Shown: positions 32,535 through 41,141 of the stretch, one piece after another
How positions within the stretch are numbered: position 1 is the stretch's first letter
Layout of the letters: each line of letters opens with the position of its first letter
NCBI GenBank assembly: GCA_017478205.1
Contig: JAFVDZ010000019.1
Coordinates: 1 to 48,229, forward strand
Source of the DNA: Spirochaetales bacterium
GTDB taxonomy: Bacteria > Spirochaetota > Spirochaetia > Sphaerochaetales > Sphaerochaetaceae
Reading direction: 5' to 3'
Length of the DNA stretch: 48,229 bases
Notes under the pieces: model-generated
Database searches by the model: none
What the model saw: the letters and a program-made list of their open reading frames with translations, nothing else
Told to the model about the DNA's origin: nothing
Translations under genes and position numbers: made by a program

Positions 32535-32563
32535 TTGCTCTAAACAACAAAAAAATGTACATT
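32535..32563 (+). promoter_or_regulatory. Dehydratase-activator promoter, predicted near-leaderless
   Basis: TTGCTC (32535-32540), a 17-base spacer, TACATT (32558-32563), eight bases, then the ATG at 32572. It lies in the 56-base gap after thiI, in which no terminator is visible. Confidence 0.45.
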
Positions 32564-32571
32564 TTACTCAC

Positions 32572-35472
32572 ATGAATCACGTAGGCATAGACATCGGCTC
32601 GACAACTATAAAAGTTGTCGTTCTAAACGATGAGGGGGATCTTCTTTTCAGTGCTTACGAGCGTCATTACTCGGAAATCGTCAAAAAATCCGAAGAAATG
32701 CTCACTCGCATAATTCCACTCATCAAAAATGAAAAAATTACACTGGCGATCAGTGGATCTGCAGGCATGGGAATGGCCCAGGCCTGTGATATCCCGTTCA
32801 TTCAGGAAGTTTATGCAACAAGAGTAGCAGTCCAGAGATATATACCTGATATCGATGCCGTAATTGAGCTAGGAGGAGAGGATGCAAAGATCCTTTTCCT
32901 GACAAATGGTCTAGAAGTCAGGATGAATGGTTCCTGCGCAGGTGGCACAGGTGCATTCATCGACCAGATGGCCACACTTTTGGGAGTCGGTAGAGACGAT
33001 ATAGATTATTTTGCACAGCGAGCAACTAAACTCTATACAATTGCATCCCGCTGTGGTGTATTTGCAAAGACAGATGTCCAGCCCCTTATAAATCAGGGCG
33101 CCAAGACAGAAGACATTGCAGCTAGTATTCTCCAGGCTGTTGTAAACCAGACCGTAGCAGGCCTTTCACAGGGAAGAAAGATCAAGGGCAATGTCGTCTA
33201 CCTTGGTGGACCTCTCACCTTCGTCTCCACTCTAAGAAAGCAATTCGATGAGACACTAGATACAACTGGCATCCTACCAGAAAACTCACTCTACTATGTT
33301 GCAATGGGAACTGCCCTTTCCAAGACAGGAAAGACATTCCTGCTTTCTGAAGCAATCGAAAGCCTCAAGAACAATAGAGGAAAGGGAAACTATGTTACCC
33401 TTCCACCTCTATTCGAGAATGAGGCAGAGTATCAAGAGTTCATACAGAGACACAGCGAAACAAGAGTAAAGGCAACTGACCCAAGGGCCTACCATGGCAA
33501 GGCTTATTTCGGTGTCGATGCAGGCTCGACCACGATAAAGGTCTGTCTTATCGATGAGGATGGAAACGTCCTTTTGACACGCTATGGCACAAACAATGGA
33601 AATCCTATACAGGCAGTCAAATCCTTCCTCAATGAATTCTATGAGGAGTTTCCATATATCCAGATTGCAGGATCTGCCTCTACAGGTTATGGAGAAGAGC
33701 TACTGAAGTCAGCATTCCGCCTCGATTGGGGCCTTGTAGAGACCCAAGCACACTTCAAGGGAGCAAGGTTCTTCCTTCCTGATGTCGATTTCATCATCGA
33801 TATCGGAGGACAGGATATGAAGTGCTTCTGTATCCGTGATGGTGCAATCGACGATATATTCCTCAATGAAGCTTGCTCTTCGGGCTGTGGCTCATTTTTA
33901 CAGACATTCGCAAATGCATTGGGTAAGGGTGTTTCCGAGTTTGCAGAACTCGCGCTCAAAGCAAAGGCACCTGTAGATCTTGGTTCAAGATGTACTGTAT
34001 TCATGAACTCCTCTGTAAAGCAGGCACAGAAAGATGGTGCCTCTGTTGAGGATATCTCAGCAGGACTGGCAATATCTGTTGTAAAGAATGCTCTCTACAA
34101 GGTAATAAGAGTCTCAAGTGCAGAAAGCCTTGGCAGGAACATCGTTGTCCAGGGTGGCACATTCATGAACAATGCTGTTCTCAGAGCCTTTGAAAAGGAG
34201 ATGGGAGTAAATGTGATCAGACCTGACATCGCAGGTATAATGGGTGCATTTGGAGCAGCCCTTTATGCACGCGAGAAAGCAAAGAAGCTAGGTCAGGAAA
34301 AGAGCACTATACTTTCACAAGGTGAAGTACAGGAGCTTAGACACAAGGTTTCAACAACAAATTGTGGACTCTGTACAAACCACTGTCTTTTAACAATAAA
34401 CACCTTCGATGGAAATAGAAGACTCATCAGCGGAAACCGCTGTGAGCGCCCTCTTGCAAAGAAAGTGAGAGTCAGCGAAGAAGAGAATATCTACGCTTTC
34501 AAGCAGAAGTATTTCGACTCCATCATGGCTGATGAGGGAGAGGATATAAATGGCACCATAGGAATTCCTATGGCTCTTGGCATGTATGAGCTTTTGCCAT
34601 TCTGGCATACATTCTTCAGAGAACTTGGCTACAAGGTAGTCTGTTCCGGAAATTCAACAAGACGCCTCTATGTATCAGGACAGGGAAGCATCCCATCAGA
34701 TACTGCATGCTTTCCTGCAAAGCTTGCGCATGGCCATATAGAAGCTCTGCTTGATAAAGGTGTAAAGAAGATCTGGCTCCCCTGCTCTTCATACAATGTC
34801 GATGAAAAAAAGGGAAACAACCACTTCAATTGTCCTGTAGTAGCTTACTATGGTGAAGTTATCAGAGCAAATCAGGACCTGAGAGGTGCCGAGATCCTCG
34901 ATCCGTTCCTCTCACTTGAATTTCCTCGTTACCTTGAAAAAAGACTCTCTGAAGCATTGGGCATTCCAAGAAGAAAACTTAGAGGCCCAATCAAGAAGGC
35001 ATATGAGAGCCTCGATAGATATCACAAGGCTGTGATAGATAAGGGCAAAGAGATAATTGCTGGTGCAAATGATCGACCTATAATAGTTCTGTCCGGTAGA
35101 CCATACCATATCGACCAGGAGACAAATCATGGAATTGACCGACTGGTTGCAGGTCTTGGTGCACTTGTAATCAGCGAAGATTGTCTCAGCTACCTTGAAA
35201 GCAAGAAGTCTGTAGAGGTCCTGAACCAATGGACATACCACGCAAGACTTTATGATGCAGCAAGATATGTAACTGAACACGAGAACATGAACCTTGTTCA
35301 GTTCGTTTCCTTTGGCTGTGGACTTGATGCTGTCACTACCGATGAAGTTAGAAGTATATTGAAGGAAAAGGACAAGATTTACACACAGATCAAGATCGAT
35401 GAGATCACAAATGTGGGAGCCGTCAATATCCGTCTAAGAAGCCTCTTTGCAGCACTGGAGGAGCGACAATGA
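32572..35472 (+). CDS. Double-headed 2-hydroxyacyl-CoA dehydratase activator-type ATPase
   Basis: A 966-residue protein with two BadF/BcrA-type ASKHA ATPase domains (about 1-270 and 310-595) and a C-terminal CoA-activase-related domain of the DUF2229 type (about 655-966; SFGCGLDAVTTDEVRSIL). Each ATPase domain starts with GIDIGSTTIK or GVDAGSTTIK and has a pair of cysteines 39 residues apart (C122/C161, and the first C of ACSSGCG with SRCTVF). In HgdC-type activators, which I recall with the same spacing, these hold one [4Fe-4S] cluster between two subunits. Here one chain could form the whole pseudo-dimer. It would drive ATP-dependent low-potential electron transfer to the overlapping downstream partner. 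Substrate unknown. Confidence 0.88.
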   Translation: MNHVGIDIGSTTIKVVVLNDEGDLLFSAYERHYSEIVKKSEEMLTRIIPLIKNEKITLAISGSAGMGMAQACDIPFIQEVYATRVAVQRYIPDIDAVIELGGEDAKILFLTNGLEVRMNGSCAGGTGAFIDQMATLLGVGRDDIDYFAQRATKLYTIASRCGVFAKTDVQPLINQGAKTEDIAASILQAVVNQTVAGLSQGRKIKGNVVYLGGPLTFVSTLRKQFDETLDTTGILPENSLYYVAMGTALSKTGKTFLLSEAIESLKNNRGKGNYVTLPPLFENEAEYQEFIQRHSETRVKATDPRAYHGKAYFGVDAGSTTIKVCLIDEDGNVLLTRYGTNNGNPIQAVKSFLNEFYEEFPYIQIAGSASTGYGEELLKSAFRLDWGLVETQAHFKGARFFLPDVDFIIDIGGQDMKCFCIRDGAIDDIFLNEACSSGCGSFLQTFANALGKGVSEFAELALKAKAPVDLGSRCTVFMNSSVKQAQKDGASVEDISAGLAISVVKNALYKVIRVSSAESLGRNIVVQGGTFMNNAVLRAFEKEMGVNVIRPDIAGIMGAFGAALYAREKAKKLGQEKSTILSQGEVQELRHKVSTTNCGLCTNHCLLTINTFDGNRRLISGNRCERPLAKKVRVSEEENIYAFKQKYFDSIMADEGEDINGTIGIPMALGMYELLPFWHTFFRELGYKVVCSGNSTRRLYVSGQGSIPSDTACFPAKLAHGHIEALLDKGVKKIWLPCSSYNVDEKKGNNHFNCPVVAYYGEVIRANQDLRGAEILDPFLSLEFPRYLEKRLSEALGIPRRKLRGPIKKAYESLDRYHKAVIDKGKEIIAGANDRPIIVLSGRPYHIDQETNHGIDRLVAGLGALVISEDCLSYLESKKSVEVLNQWTYHARLYDAARYVTEHENMNLVQFVSFGCGLDAVTTDEVRSILKEKDKIYTQIKIDEITNVGAVNIRLRSLFAALEERQ

Positions 35473-36725
35473 GCGATATACCGTTCACAAAAGAGATGAA
35501 GAAGGATTACACAATTCTTCTTCCTAACATGTCTCCTATCCATTTCGATCTTATGATTGAAGCTGCGAGACTAAATGGCTACAAGGCACTTCTGCTTGAC
35601 AATTCAGGGCCTCAGGTAATCCAAGAGGGACTGAAGTATGTCCACAACGACATGTGCTACCCTGCTCTCATCGTCATCGGTCAGATGATCGATTACATAA
35701 AATCAGGGAAAGTAGATGCCAACAAGTGTGCAGTAGGTATCACACAGACAGGTGGTGGCTGCAGAGCCTCAAACTATTACTATCTTCTCAAGAAAGCCCT
35801 GGAGAGAGCTGGATACCCTCAGATTCCTGTAATATCACTGAACTTGAAGGGAATGAACACAAACCCAGGCCTTGCAATTACACCTACTCTTATCTTCCAG
35901 CTTCTATCAGGACTCATCTATGGTGACCTTCTCATGACTCTTTCACATCAGGTAAGACCTTATGAGATCAACAAGGGAGACACAGATGCTGTTGTAAAGA
36001 AGTGGTCTGACTATCTCAAGAATTGCTACAGAAATAACAAGGGATACTTCTGGAGCCATATGGACAAGAACCTTGCTTCCATCAGCGATGACTTTGCAAA
36101 CATTCCTGTAAACAGAGAAGAAAAGCATGTAAAGGTTGGCGTAGTTGGCGAAATCTACATGAAGTATGCTCCTGTTGGGAACAACAACCTAGAGAAATTC
36201 CTTGAAAACGAAGGGTGCGAGGTCATGATGCCTCCATTCCTTGGCTTCATCCTCTATGGCATCTCGAATGGCATAAGGGACTATGAATTCTATGGTGGTT
36301 TCAAGAGACACATGTACCACGCATTTGCAACAAAGATACTTATGCCAGTACTTAAGAAATTCGAGAAGAAAATTGACAAGGCAATCAAGCGACATGAGGA
36401 GTTTATCGCACCTGCTTCGATCGATGAACTTGAAGAACTTGGCAAGTTGGTAATCAACACAGGATGCAAAATGGGCGAAGGCTGGCTTCTGACAGCCGAG
36501 ATGATAGAACTCATAAAGAAAGGCTATGGAAATATAGTTTGCACACAACCTTTTGGCTGTCTTCCAAACCATATCGTTGCAAAAGGAATGGTCCGTCCGA
36601 TAAAGGAACTCTATCCTGAGTCAAATATCGTACCAATAGACTATGATCCATCAGCAACAAAGGTAAACCAGGAAAATAGAATAAAACTCATGCTTGCTGT
36701 TGCAAGAGAGAACCTAGAAAATTAA
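35469..36725 (+). CDS. 2-Hydroxyacyl-CoA dehydratase D-like Fe-S protein
   Basis: A 418-residue protein of the HGD-D family. Likely cluster cysteines are in MCYPALIVIGQ, TQTGGGCRASNYYYLL, NTGCKMGEGWLL and VCTQPFGCLPNHI. Its ATG overlaps the stop of the ATPase gene by four bases (ATGA). In many bacteria the two are fused in one protein of about 1400 residues, so they almost certainly form one complex. No CoA-transferase or other fermentation gene is adjacent, and known relatives include proteins with double-cubane [8Fe-9S] clusters that reduce small molecules, so a classical dehydratase role should not be assumed. Confidence 0.85.
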   Translation: MSDIPFTKEMKKDYTILLPNMSPIHFDLMIEAARLNGYKALLLDNSGPQVIQEGLKYVHNDMCYPALIVIGQMIDYIKSGKVDANKCAVGITQTGGGCRASNYYYLLKKALERAGYPQIPVISLNLKGMNTNPGLAITPTLIFQLLSGLIYGDLLMTLSHQVRPYEINKGDTDAVVKKWSDYLKNCYRNNKGYFWSHMDKNLASISDDFANIPVNREEKHVKVGVVGEIYMKYAPVGNNNLEKFLENEGCEVMMPPFLGFILYGISNGIRDYEFYGGFKRHMYHAFATKILMPVLKKFEKKIDKAIKRHEEFIAPASIDELEELGKLVINTGCKMGEGWLLTAEMIELIKKGYGNIVCTQPFGCLPNHIVAKGMVRPIKELYPESNIVPIDYDPSATKVNQENRIKLMLAVARENLEN

Positions 36726-36737
36726 ATTTTTAATTTC

Positions 36738-36766
36738 TTGACGTATTGAAATTTAGGCTTGATACT
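36738..36766 (+). promoter_or_regulatory. Promoter of a candidate small RNA
   Basis: TTGACG (36738-36743), a 17-base spacer, GATACT (36761-36766), beginning 13 bases after the upstream stop codon. The predicted start is near 36773. Confidence 0.6.
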
Positions 36767-36772
36767 TTAACT

Positions 36773-36845
36773 GTAATTCCTGTAAACCCGATTTGGTTTG
36801 CACCTCCTTTGGCCAGACATTGTAGGTAGTGTCTGGCCTTTCGTA
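36773..36845 (+). ncRNA. Candidate small RNA with an anti-Shine-Dalgarno segment
   Basis: Between a good promoter and a strong terminator lies a unit of about 70 bases with no open reading frame. It contains a short hairpin (AAACC/GGTTT at 36784-36799) and then CACCTCCTTT (36801-36810), identical to the conserved 3' end of 16S rRNA, directly before the terminator stem. Such a CU-rich single strand could pair with ribosome-binding sites. The downstream DTW gene has its own -10 box (TATACT, 36872-36877), so this is not needed as its leader. Alternatives are a 3' UTR of the preceding operon or a DTW attenuator. Confidence 0.45.
36811..36843 (+). terminator. Terminator before the DTW gene
   Basis: GGCCAGACA (36811-36819) pairs perfectly with TGTCTGGCC (36830-36838) around a 10-base loop, followed by TTTCGT. 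It would end both the candidate small RNA and read-through from the dehydratase-like operon. Confidence 0.8.
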
Positions 36846-36900
36846 TATATACCCAAGGTGATTATTTCATGTATACTTTCCACATCATGAGGATTAACCA

Positions 36901-37548
36901 ATGAGTGGAATCTGCTATCGCTGCTTTAAATCAAAGGAAGCCTGTCTATGTTCCTACATCAAGGAACTTGATACAGGTGTCAAGTTTGTAATCCTCATCC
37001 ATCCTCGTGAAGCAAGGCTAATGAAGACAGGAACTGGCCGCATTGCGCACCTCTCTCTGAAGGACAGTGAACTCATTCAAGGATGCAGTTTCAATGAAAA
37101 TGAAAGAGTCGTCAAACTTCTGTCAGACCCTACCTATCATCCATTCCTTCTCTACCCTGGAAATGGTGCAATTACAACTGACAGCAAGGCATTTAAAGAG
37201 AAGATAAGTGGCAAAATTCCTATGATCATAATCCTTGATGGGACCTGGTCACAGGCAAAGAAAATGCTAAAATATTCCCCTAACCTTCAGTCTATAGACC
37301 GCCTAAGCTTCAACAAAGGCTACTCCTCCAGATTCATCTTCAAGAGAGAGCCTACTCCTGATGCAATATCTACAATCGAAGCATGCTACTACACTATAAA
37401 GGAAATGGGTGAACTAGGCCTTGCTTTTTCTGATGGTGCTGATAACTTGATCTCTGTTTTTGATAGAATGGTTTCATTCCAACTTGAGTGTGAAAGAAAA
37501 CGAAGAGAACTAAATGCACCAGAAAGAGTGCCATTGCAGATAAATTGA
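36901..37548 (+). CDS. DTW-domain tRNA-uridine aminocarboxypropyltransferase
   Basis: A 215-residue protein of the DTW family (TapT/TuaA-like), which adds the 3-amino-3-carboxypropyl group of S-adenosylmethionine to uridine (acp3U) in tRNA. It has an N-terminal zinc-type CYRCFKSKEACLC, HPREARLMKTGTGRIAHL, and the family-naming LDGTWSQAKKML (about residues 116-127). The C-terminus has FKREPTPDAISTIEACYY. It has a GAGGA ribosome-binding site and a -10 box at 36872, with a weak -35 box. Transcribed alone toward the convergent ABC operon terminator. Confidence 0.9.
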   Translation: MSGICYRCFKSKEACLCSYIKELDTGVKFVILIHPREARLMKTGTGRIAHLSLKDSELIQGCSFNENERVVKLLSDPTYHPFLLYPGNGAITTDSKAFKEKISGKIPMIIILDGTWSQAKKMLKYSPNLQSIDRLSFNKGYSSRFIFKREPTPDAISTIEACYYTIKEMGELGLAFSDGADNLISVFDRMVSFQLECERKRRELNAPERVPLQIN

Positions 37549-37585
37549 TCAATCCATTTCTATTTGGATGTAGGATATCAAAAAG

Positions 37586-37605
37586 GCAGCCCATTTCTGG
37601 GCTGC
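37586..37605 (-). terminator. Terminator of the ABC importer operon
   Basis: On the minus strand GCAGCCC pairs with GGGCTGC around a 6-base loop, followed by CTTTTTGAT. It lies about 20 bases after the ATPase stop; on the plus strand it also follows the DTW gene but lacks a T run. Confidence 0.8.
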
Positions 37606-37625
37606 ACGACCAAATGAAATAAAGA

Positions 37626-39242
37626 TTATACGAATTCGACAGAGCCAGTTGTTATGAGTTTTCCTGAAACTCTATCGAAGAGCATTATTCTATCGCTATC
37701 GACAGAAAGCTTTACCTTGGAGCCAATCTTCAAGCTGAGGTTACCGAAGATAACACCAGTGAGGAGAAGATCATTTACTCTGACCTTGATTGTAGATTCC
37801 ATACCAGTAGGCATGGAGCCGTAGATTTCACCATCAAGCTTACCATTCTCATCGATGTTGATTAAATCAGGTCTGATACCGAGGACGAAGTCACCGTTTA
37901 CTGGTGTATACTCCTTCTCAATTTCATTCTCGTTGATCTTGGCAATGTGATACTTGAAGATTTCATCCTTGTTGGACTTCTCGACATATCCCTTCTGCTG
38001 TCTCTTTTCTTCTTCAAGCTCTTCAGCCTTTTTCTTCTCTTCATCACGATTCTTGAACCATGCATCAAGATCGAGTTTATTGACTGGCTTGAATATAGCC
38101 TTCTTGTCAAAGAGAGTGATTTCAATGCCATCCCCTTTCTGAGAGCCACTTGCTTCAGCAAAGTTGATGGATGGGTTTCCTACGAAGTCAGCAACAAAAA
38201 GGTTGTTTGGCTTATCATAAACTGTGAGAGGAGCATCATATTGCTGCAAGAGACCGTTGTTGATAAGACAGATCTGAGTTGCCAAGGTCATAGCTTCCAT
38301 CTGGTCATGAGTTACATAGACGAATGTAGAGCCAGTCTCTACATGAAGTCTCTGAAGCTCATATCTCATCTCGAGTCTCAGCTTTGCATCGAGGTTTGAA
38401 AGAGGTTCATCCATGAAGAGAACAGATGGTTCTGGAGCCAATGTTCTTGCAATTGCAACTCTCTGCTGTTGTCCACCAGAAAGCTCTGCAGGATAGCGAT
38501 CCATGAAAGGTCCAATCTTTACAAGACGGCTGACTCTTCTAACAGAAAGGTCGATCTCTTCCTTTGAAAGCTTTCTTTCCTCTCTGACAACTTTGCCATC
38601 CTTTGTGAATCGGAATGCATCATCGAGCTTGAAACCCTTTGATTCAGCATCCTTCTTTGCCTGTTCGACAACTGCTTCACACTCCTGTCTATACTTCTCA
38701 GCGTTATCAAGATCCATCTGGAGAAGTCTCTTTGCACTCATCATTGATAGAGTGAAGGAGTCGATGAGATTCAAAAGAGCTCTCTTTTCATCCACCTTAC
38801 CCTTCTTGTCGACAGAATCAGCAATAACCTTCTTTACTGCAGATGGATTTGACAATACTTCAGCAAGACGAGCATTGACTCTTGCATCGAAATCGATCTT
38901 GTCCATCTCTTCCTTCACATTTGTAAGTCCAAATGAGATATTCTGATAGACTGTCATGTTTGGCCAGAGAGCGTAGTTCTGGAAGAGGAATCCAACCTTT
39001 CTCTTGTTTGCAGGGATGTTGATTCCCTTCTCTGAGTCGAATACTACCCTATCACCAATTGTGATCCTACCAGAAGTAGGAGTCTCAAGACCTGCAATCT
39101 GTCTCAGTGTTGTAGTCTTACCACAACCTGAAGGACCTAGGAGAGTGACGAATGAATTATCTTCGATAACTAGATTGAGGTTGTCTACACCGTAGAACTT
39201 ACCCCAGCGTTTTGTAATATTTTCAAGTACGATTTTTGGCAT
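37626..39242 (-). CDS. ABC importer ATPase with large helical-domain insertion
   Basis: A 538-residue MalK/FbpC-type ATPase. Walker A is GPSGCGKTTT (36-45), Q-loop FLFQNYALWPNM (86-96), signature LSGGQQQR (254-261), Walker B LFMDEP (275-280), H-loop THDQ, and a C-terminal TOBE region (LGIRPDLINID). In ordinary members the signature is near residue 135. Here about 115 extra residues (roughly 110-230, helical and charged, ending KLSKEEIDLSVRRV) separate Q-loop and signature. A second Lys/Glu-rich insertion (about 395-440) splits the TOBE region. It begins four bases after the permease stop and energises import by that permease. Confidence 0.9.
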   Translation of the reverse strand: MPKIVLENITKRWGKFYGVDNLNLVIEDNSFVTLLGPSGCGKTTTLRQIAGLETPTSGRITIGDRVVFDSEKGINIPANKRKVGFLFQNYALWPNMTVYQNISFGLTNVKEEMDKIDFDARVNARLAEVLSNPSAVKKVIADSVDKKGKVDEKRALLNLIDSFTLSMMSAKRLLQMDLDNAEKYRQECEAVVEQAKKDAESKGFKLDDAFRFTKDGKVVREERKLSKEEIDLSVRRVSRLVKIGPFMDRYPAELSGGQQQRVAIARTLAPEPSVLFMDEPLSNLDAKLRLEMRYELQRLHVETGSTFVYVTHDQMEAMTLATQICLINNGLLQQYDAPLTVYDKPNNLFVADFVGNPSINFAEASGSQKGDGIEITLFDKKAIFKPVNKLDLDAWFKNRDEEKKKAEELEEEKRQQKGYVEKSNKDEIFKYHIAKINENEIEKEYTPVNGDFVLGIRPDLINIDENGKLDGEIYGSMPTGMESTIKVRVNDLLLTGVIFGNLSLKIGSKVKLSVDSDRIMLFDRVSGKLITTGSVEFV

Positions 39243-39246
39243 GTTT

Positions 39247-41070
39247 TCAACCTCCGATGCCAGAATCTAGGCTGGCACCTGTAACCTTGTTGACAATTGT
39301 GTTACAGATAAGAATTGTTATGATGAGTATCAAGTTGATACCTGATGAGAATGCGTAAAGACCCATTTCATCGAAGTAGTCCAGTGTAGTTGCAAGAATG
39401 AAGCCCTGTACACAGAGGAGCATGAAGAGAGACAGCTCTCTTAGACAGGTCATGAATGGCATGAGATAGCCACTTATGATCGAGGACTTCTGGATTGGAA
39501 TAATGATTTTGGTCATTCGCTTTACCCATGGGATGTCCTGAATGATTGCAGACTCTTCAATCTCTCCAGAAAGCTGGAGCATTGAATTGAGTGCACTTCT
39601 ACTTGCAAATGGAATGTACTTGACAGTACCTACTATGATCAACAGCGTATAGGTATTGAAAAGGTTGATCTTTTCACCCGAGAAGAGGATGAAGAATGCA
39701 GCACCTACAGCTACTGATGGCATCAGGTAAGGCAGGAAGGCAACGCTGTTTACGTAGTTTGCGCCCTTGCTTCTTCTATTCTTGCTTACTGCATAGCCAA
39801 TCATTGTACCAAGGGTACCTGCTATGATCGAACACATGAAGGCAGTATAGATAGTACCAACAAAAGCGTGCCATATGGTCTTGTTGTGAAGGATACCGAG
39901 CTGTCCATAGAGACCATTTTCAGCTGTCGGATCACTTGCTGTCCACCACTTTGTAGTGAGGTTACTTGCATTGCCTGTATACAGGAAGCTATAGTCACCA
40001 GGGTTAGGAAGGAAGGTCTCGAAACCGAAGGAGACAATTGGGAAGATACTTGTGAAGAATGTCAGGATGACAAAGATAAGTGCGATGATGTACTTACCTC
40101 TCTTTCCAAGGTTGATCTTGGAAATCTGACCACTCTTTCCAGTAACTGTTGTATAGTTCTTTCTGCTCTTGAGTGACAACTGGTTCACGAACATGATTGC
40201 GACACCGAAGAGCATCATTATGATTGCCAATATAGAAGCCTCACCCTTGTACTTTACATTCAATGAAACATACTTGGTAGAAAGTGTTACGAGGTTCAGA
40301 TAATGTGGTACAGGATAAGAGCCCATTGCGCCACCGAATACCAGAAGGATGGTAGATAGGATTGCTGGGCGCACCATCGGAAGTGTTACACGGAACATTA
40401 TCTTATGCTTTGGTGTGTCAAGAATGGTTGCAGCCTCCTCAAGGTTTGCATCCATATTCTTGAAGATACCGCCAACGAGGATGTATGCAAATGGAGCATA
40501 ATGGAGACCCAGTACAACTATACTTGGGAAAAGTCCCATGCACCACCACCTTGGCATAAGGATACCCATACTGGCCAGAAGGCCATCAGATGTACCCGTT
40601 ATGACGTTGGATGAGAAGACATGCTGCCATACAACAGCCAGCGTCCACTGTGGCATGATATATGGGAAGATAAAGATTGAAGAAAGATACTTCTTCCATG
40701 CCAGATTGGTCCTTGTGACAAGGAATGCAAAGATTCCACCAAATAGGATGGATACAACACAGGAACCAATAGCCAGAATAATTGTATTCAAGAGAGGAAT
40801 CCAAAGATTCTGCTTGGCAAGTCTAGATGTGAAGAGATCTGTATAGTTTACAAGTGAATAACCAGAGCTCTTCTTTGTGATGTAAGCATCTATCGTGCCA
40901 GGATGAATTTTGATCGTATCATGCACGATAGCTATGATTGGAGCTACTGTACTGACTGTAAGGATTATACCCAAAAGCAACAGAATTACATTCTGAGGCT
41001 TCGACAGGAAGGTCTTTACATGATTCAGCAGCAATGCTCCCTTTGATATCGAAGTAGTTTGTTGTTTCAT
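39247..41070 (-). CDS. Fused two-domain ABC permease (FbpB type)
   Basis: A 607-residue inner-membrane protein with two BPD_transp_1 halves of about six helices each, joined near residue 310. Each half has its EAA loop: EEAATILDTPKHKIMFRVTLPM and EESAIIQDIPWVKRMTKIIIP, the sites that dock the ATPase. This fused form is typical of Fe(III), thiamine, phosphonate and similar importers rather than sugar importers. It lies between the binding protein (a strong hairpin in the gap) and the ATPase. There is no obvious ribosome-binding site just before the ATG at 41070; the 71-base gap may carry one further upstream. Confidence 0.9.
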   Translation of the reverse strand: MKQQTTSISKGALLLNHVKTFLSKPQNVILLLLGIILTVSTVAPIIAIVHDTIKIHPGTIDAYITKKSSGYSLVNYTDLFTSRLAKQNLWIPLLNTIILAIGSCVVSILFGGIFAFLVTRTNLAWKKYLSSIFIFPYIMPQWTLAVVWQHVFSSNVITGTSDGLLASMGILMPRWWCMGLFPSIVVLGLHYAPFAYILVGGIFKNMDANLEEAATILDTPKHKIMFRVTLPMVRPAILSTILLVFGGAMGSYPVPHYLNLVTLSTKYVSLNVKYKGEASILAIIMMLFGVAIMFVNQLSLKSRKNYTTVTGKSGQISKINLGKRGKYIIALIFVILTFFTSIFPIVSFGFETFLPNPGDYSFLYTGNASNLTTKWWTASDPTAENGLYGQLGILHNKTIWHAFVGTIYTAFMCSIIAGTLGTMIGYAVSKNRRSKGANYVNSVAFLPYLMPSVAVGAAFFILFSGEKINLFNTYTLLIIVGTVKYIPFASRSALNSMLQLSGEIEESAIIQDIPWVKRMTKIIIPIQKSSIISGYLMPFMTCLRELSLFMLLCVQGFILATTLDYFDEMGLYAFSSGINLILIITILICNTIVNKVTGASLDSGIGG

Positions 41071-41098
41071 TTGGTCTATTAAAATTATCTAAATCCAA

Positions 41099-41127
41099 GA
41101 ATGCCCCTCTAAATTGGAGGGGCATTC
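41099..41127 (-). terminator. Intercistronic hairpin between binding protein and permease
   Basis: A perfect 11-bp stem GAATGCCCCTC / GAGGGGCATTC with a 7-base loop, 15 bases past the binding-protein stop. No T run follows at once, so it probably stabilises the upstream mRNA or gives partial termination, making more binding protein than permease. Confidence 0.7.
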
Positions 41128-41141
41128 AACTAAAAGCTAAA

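Noticed and set aside
35469-35472. Possible frameshift splitting a fused activator/dehydratase-like gene
   Set aside because: The junction is a clean ATGA stop/start overlap and both proteins have complete family ends, so it is a natural gene split.
36797-36812. Perfect Shine-Dalgarno-like AAAGGAGGTG on the minus strand
   Set aside because: No start codon with a usable reading frame lies at the right distance on that strand; the plus-strand reading (anti-SD) in a promoter-terminator unit is more consistent.
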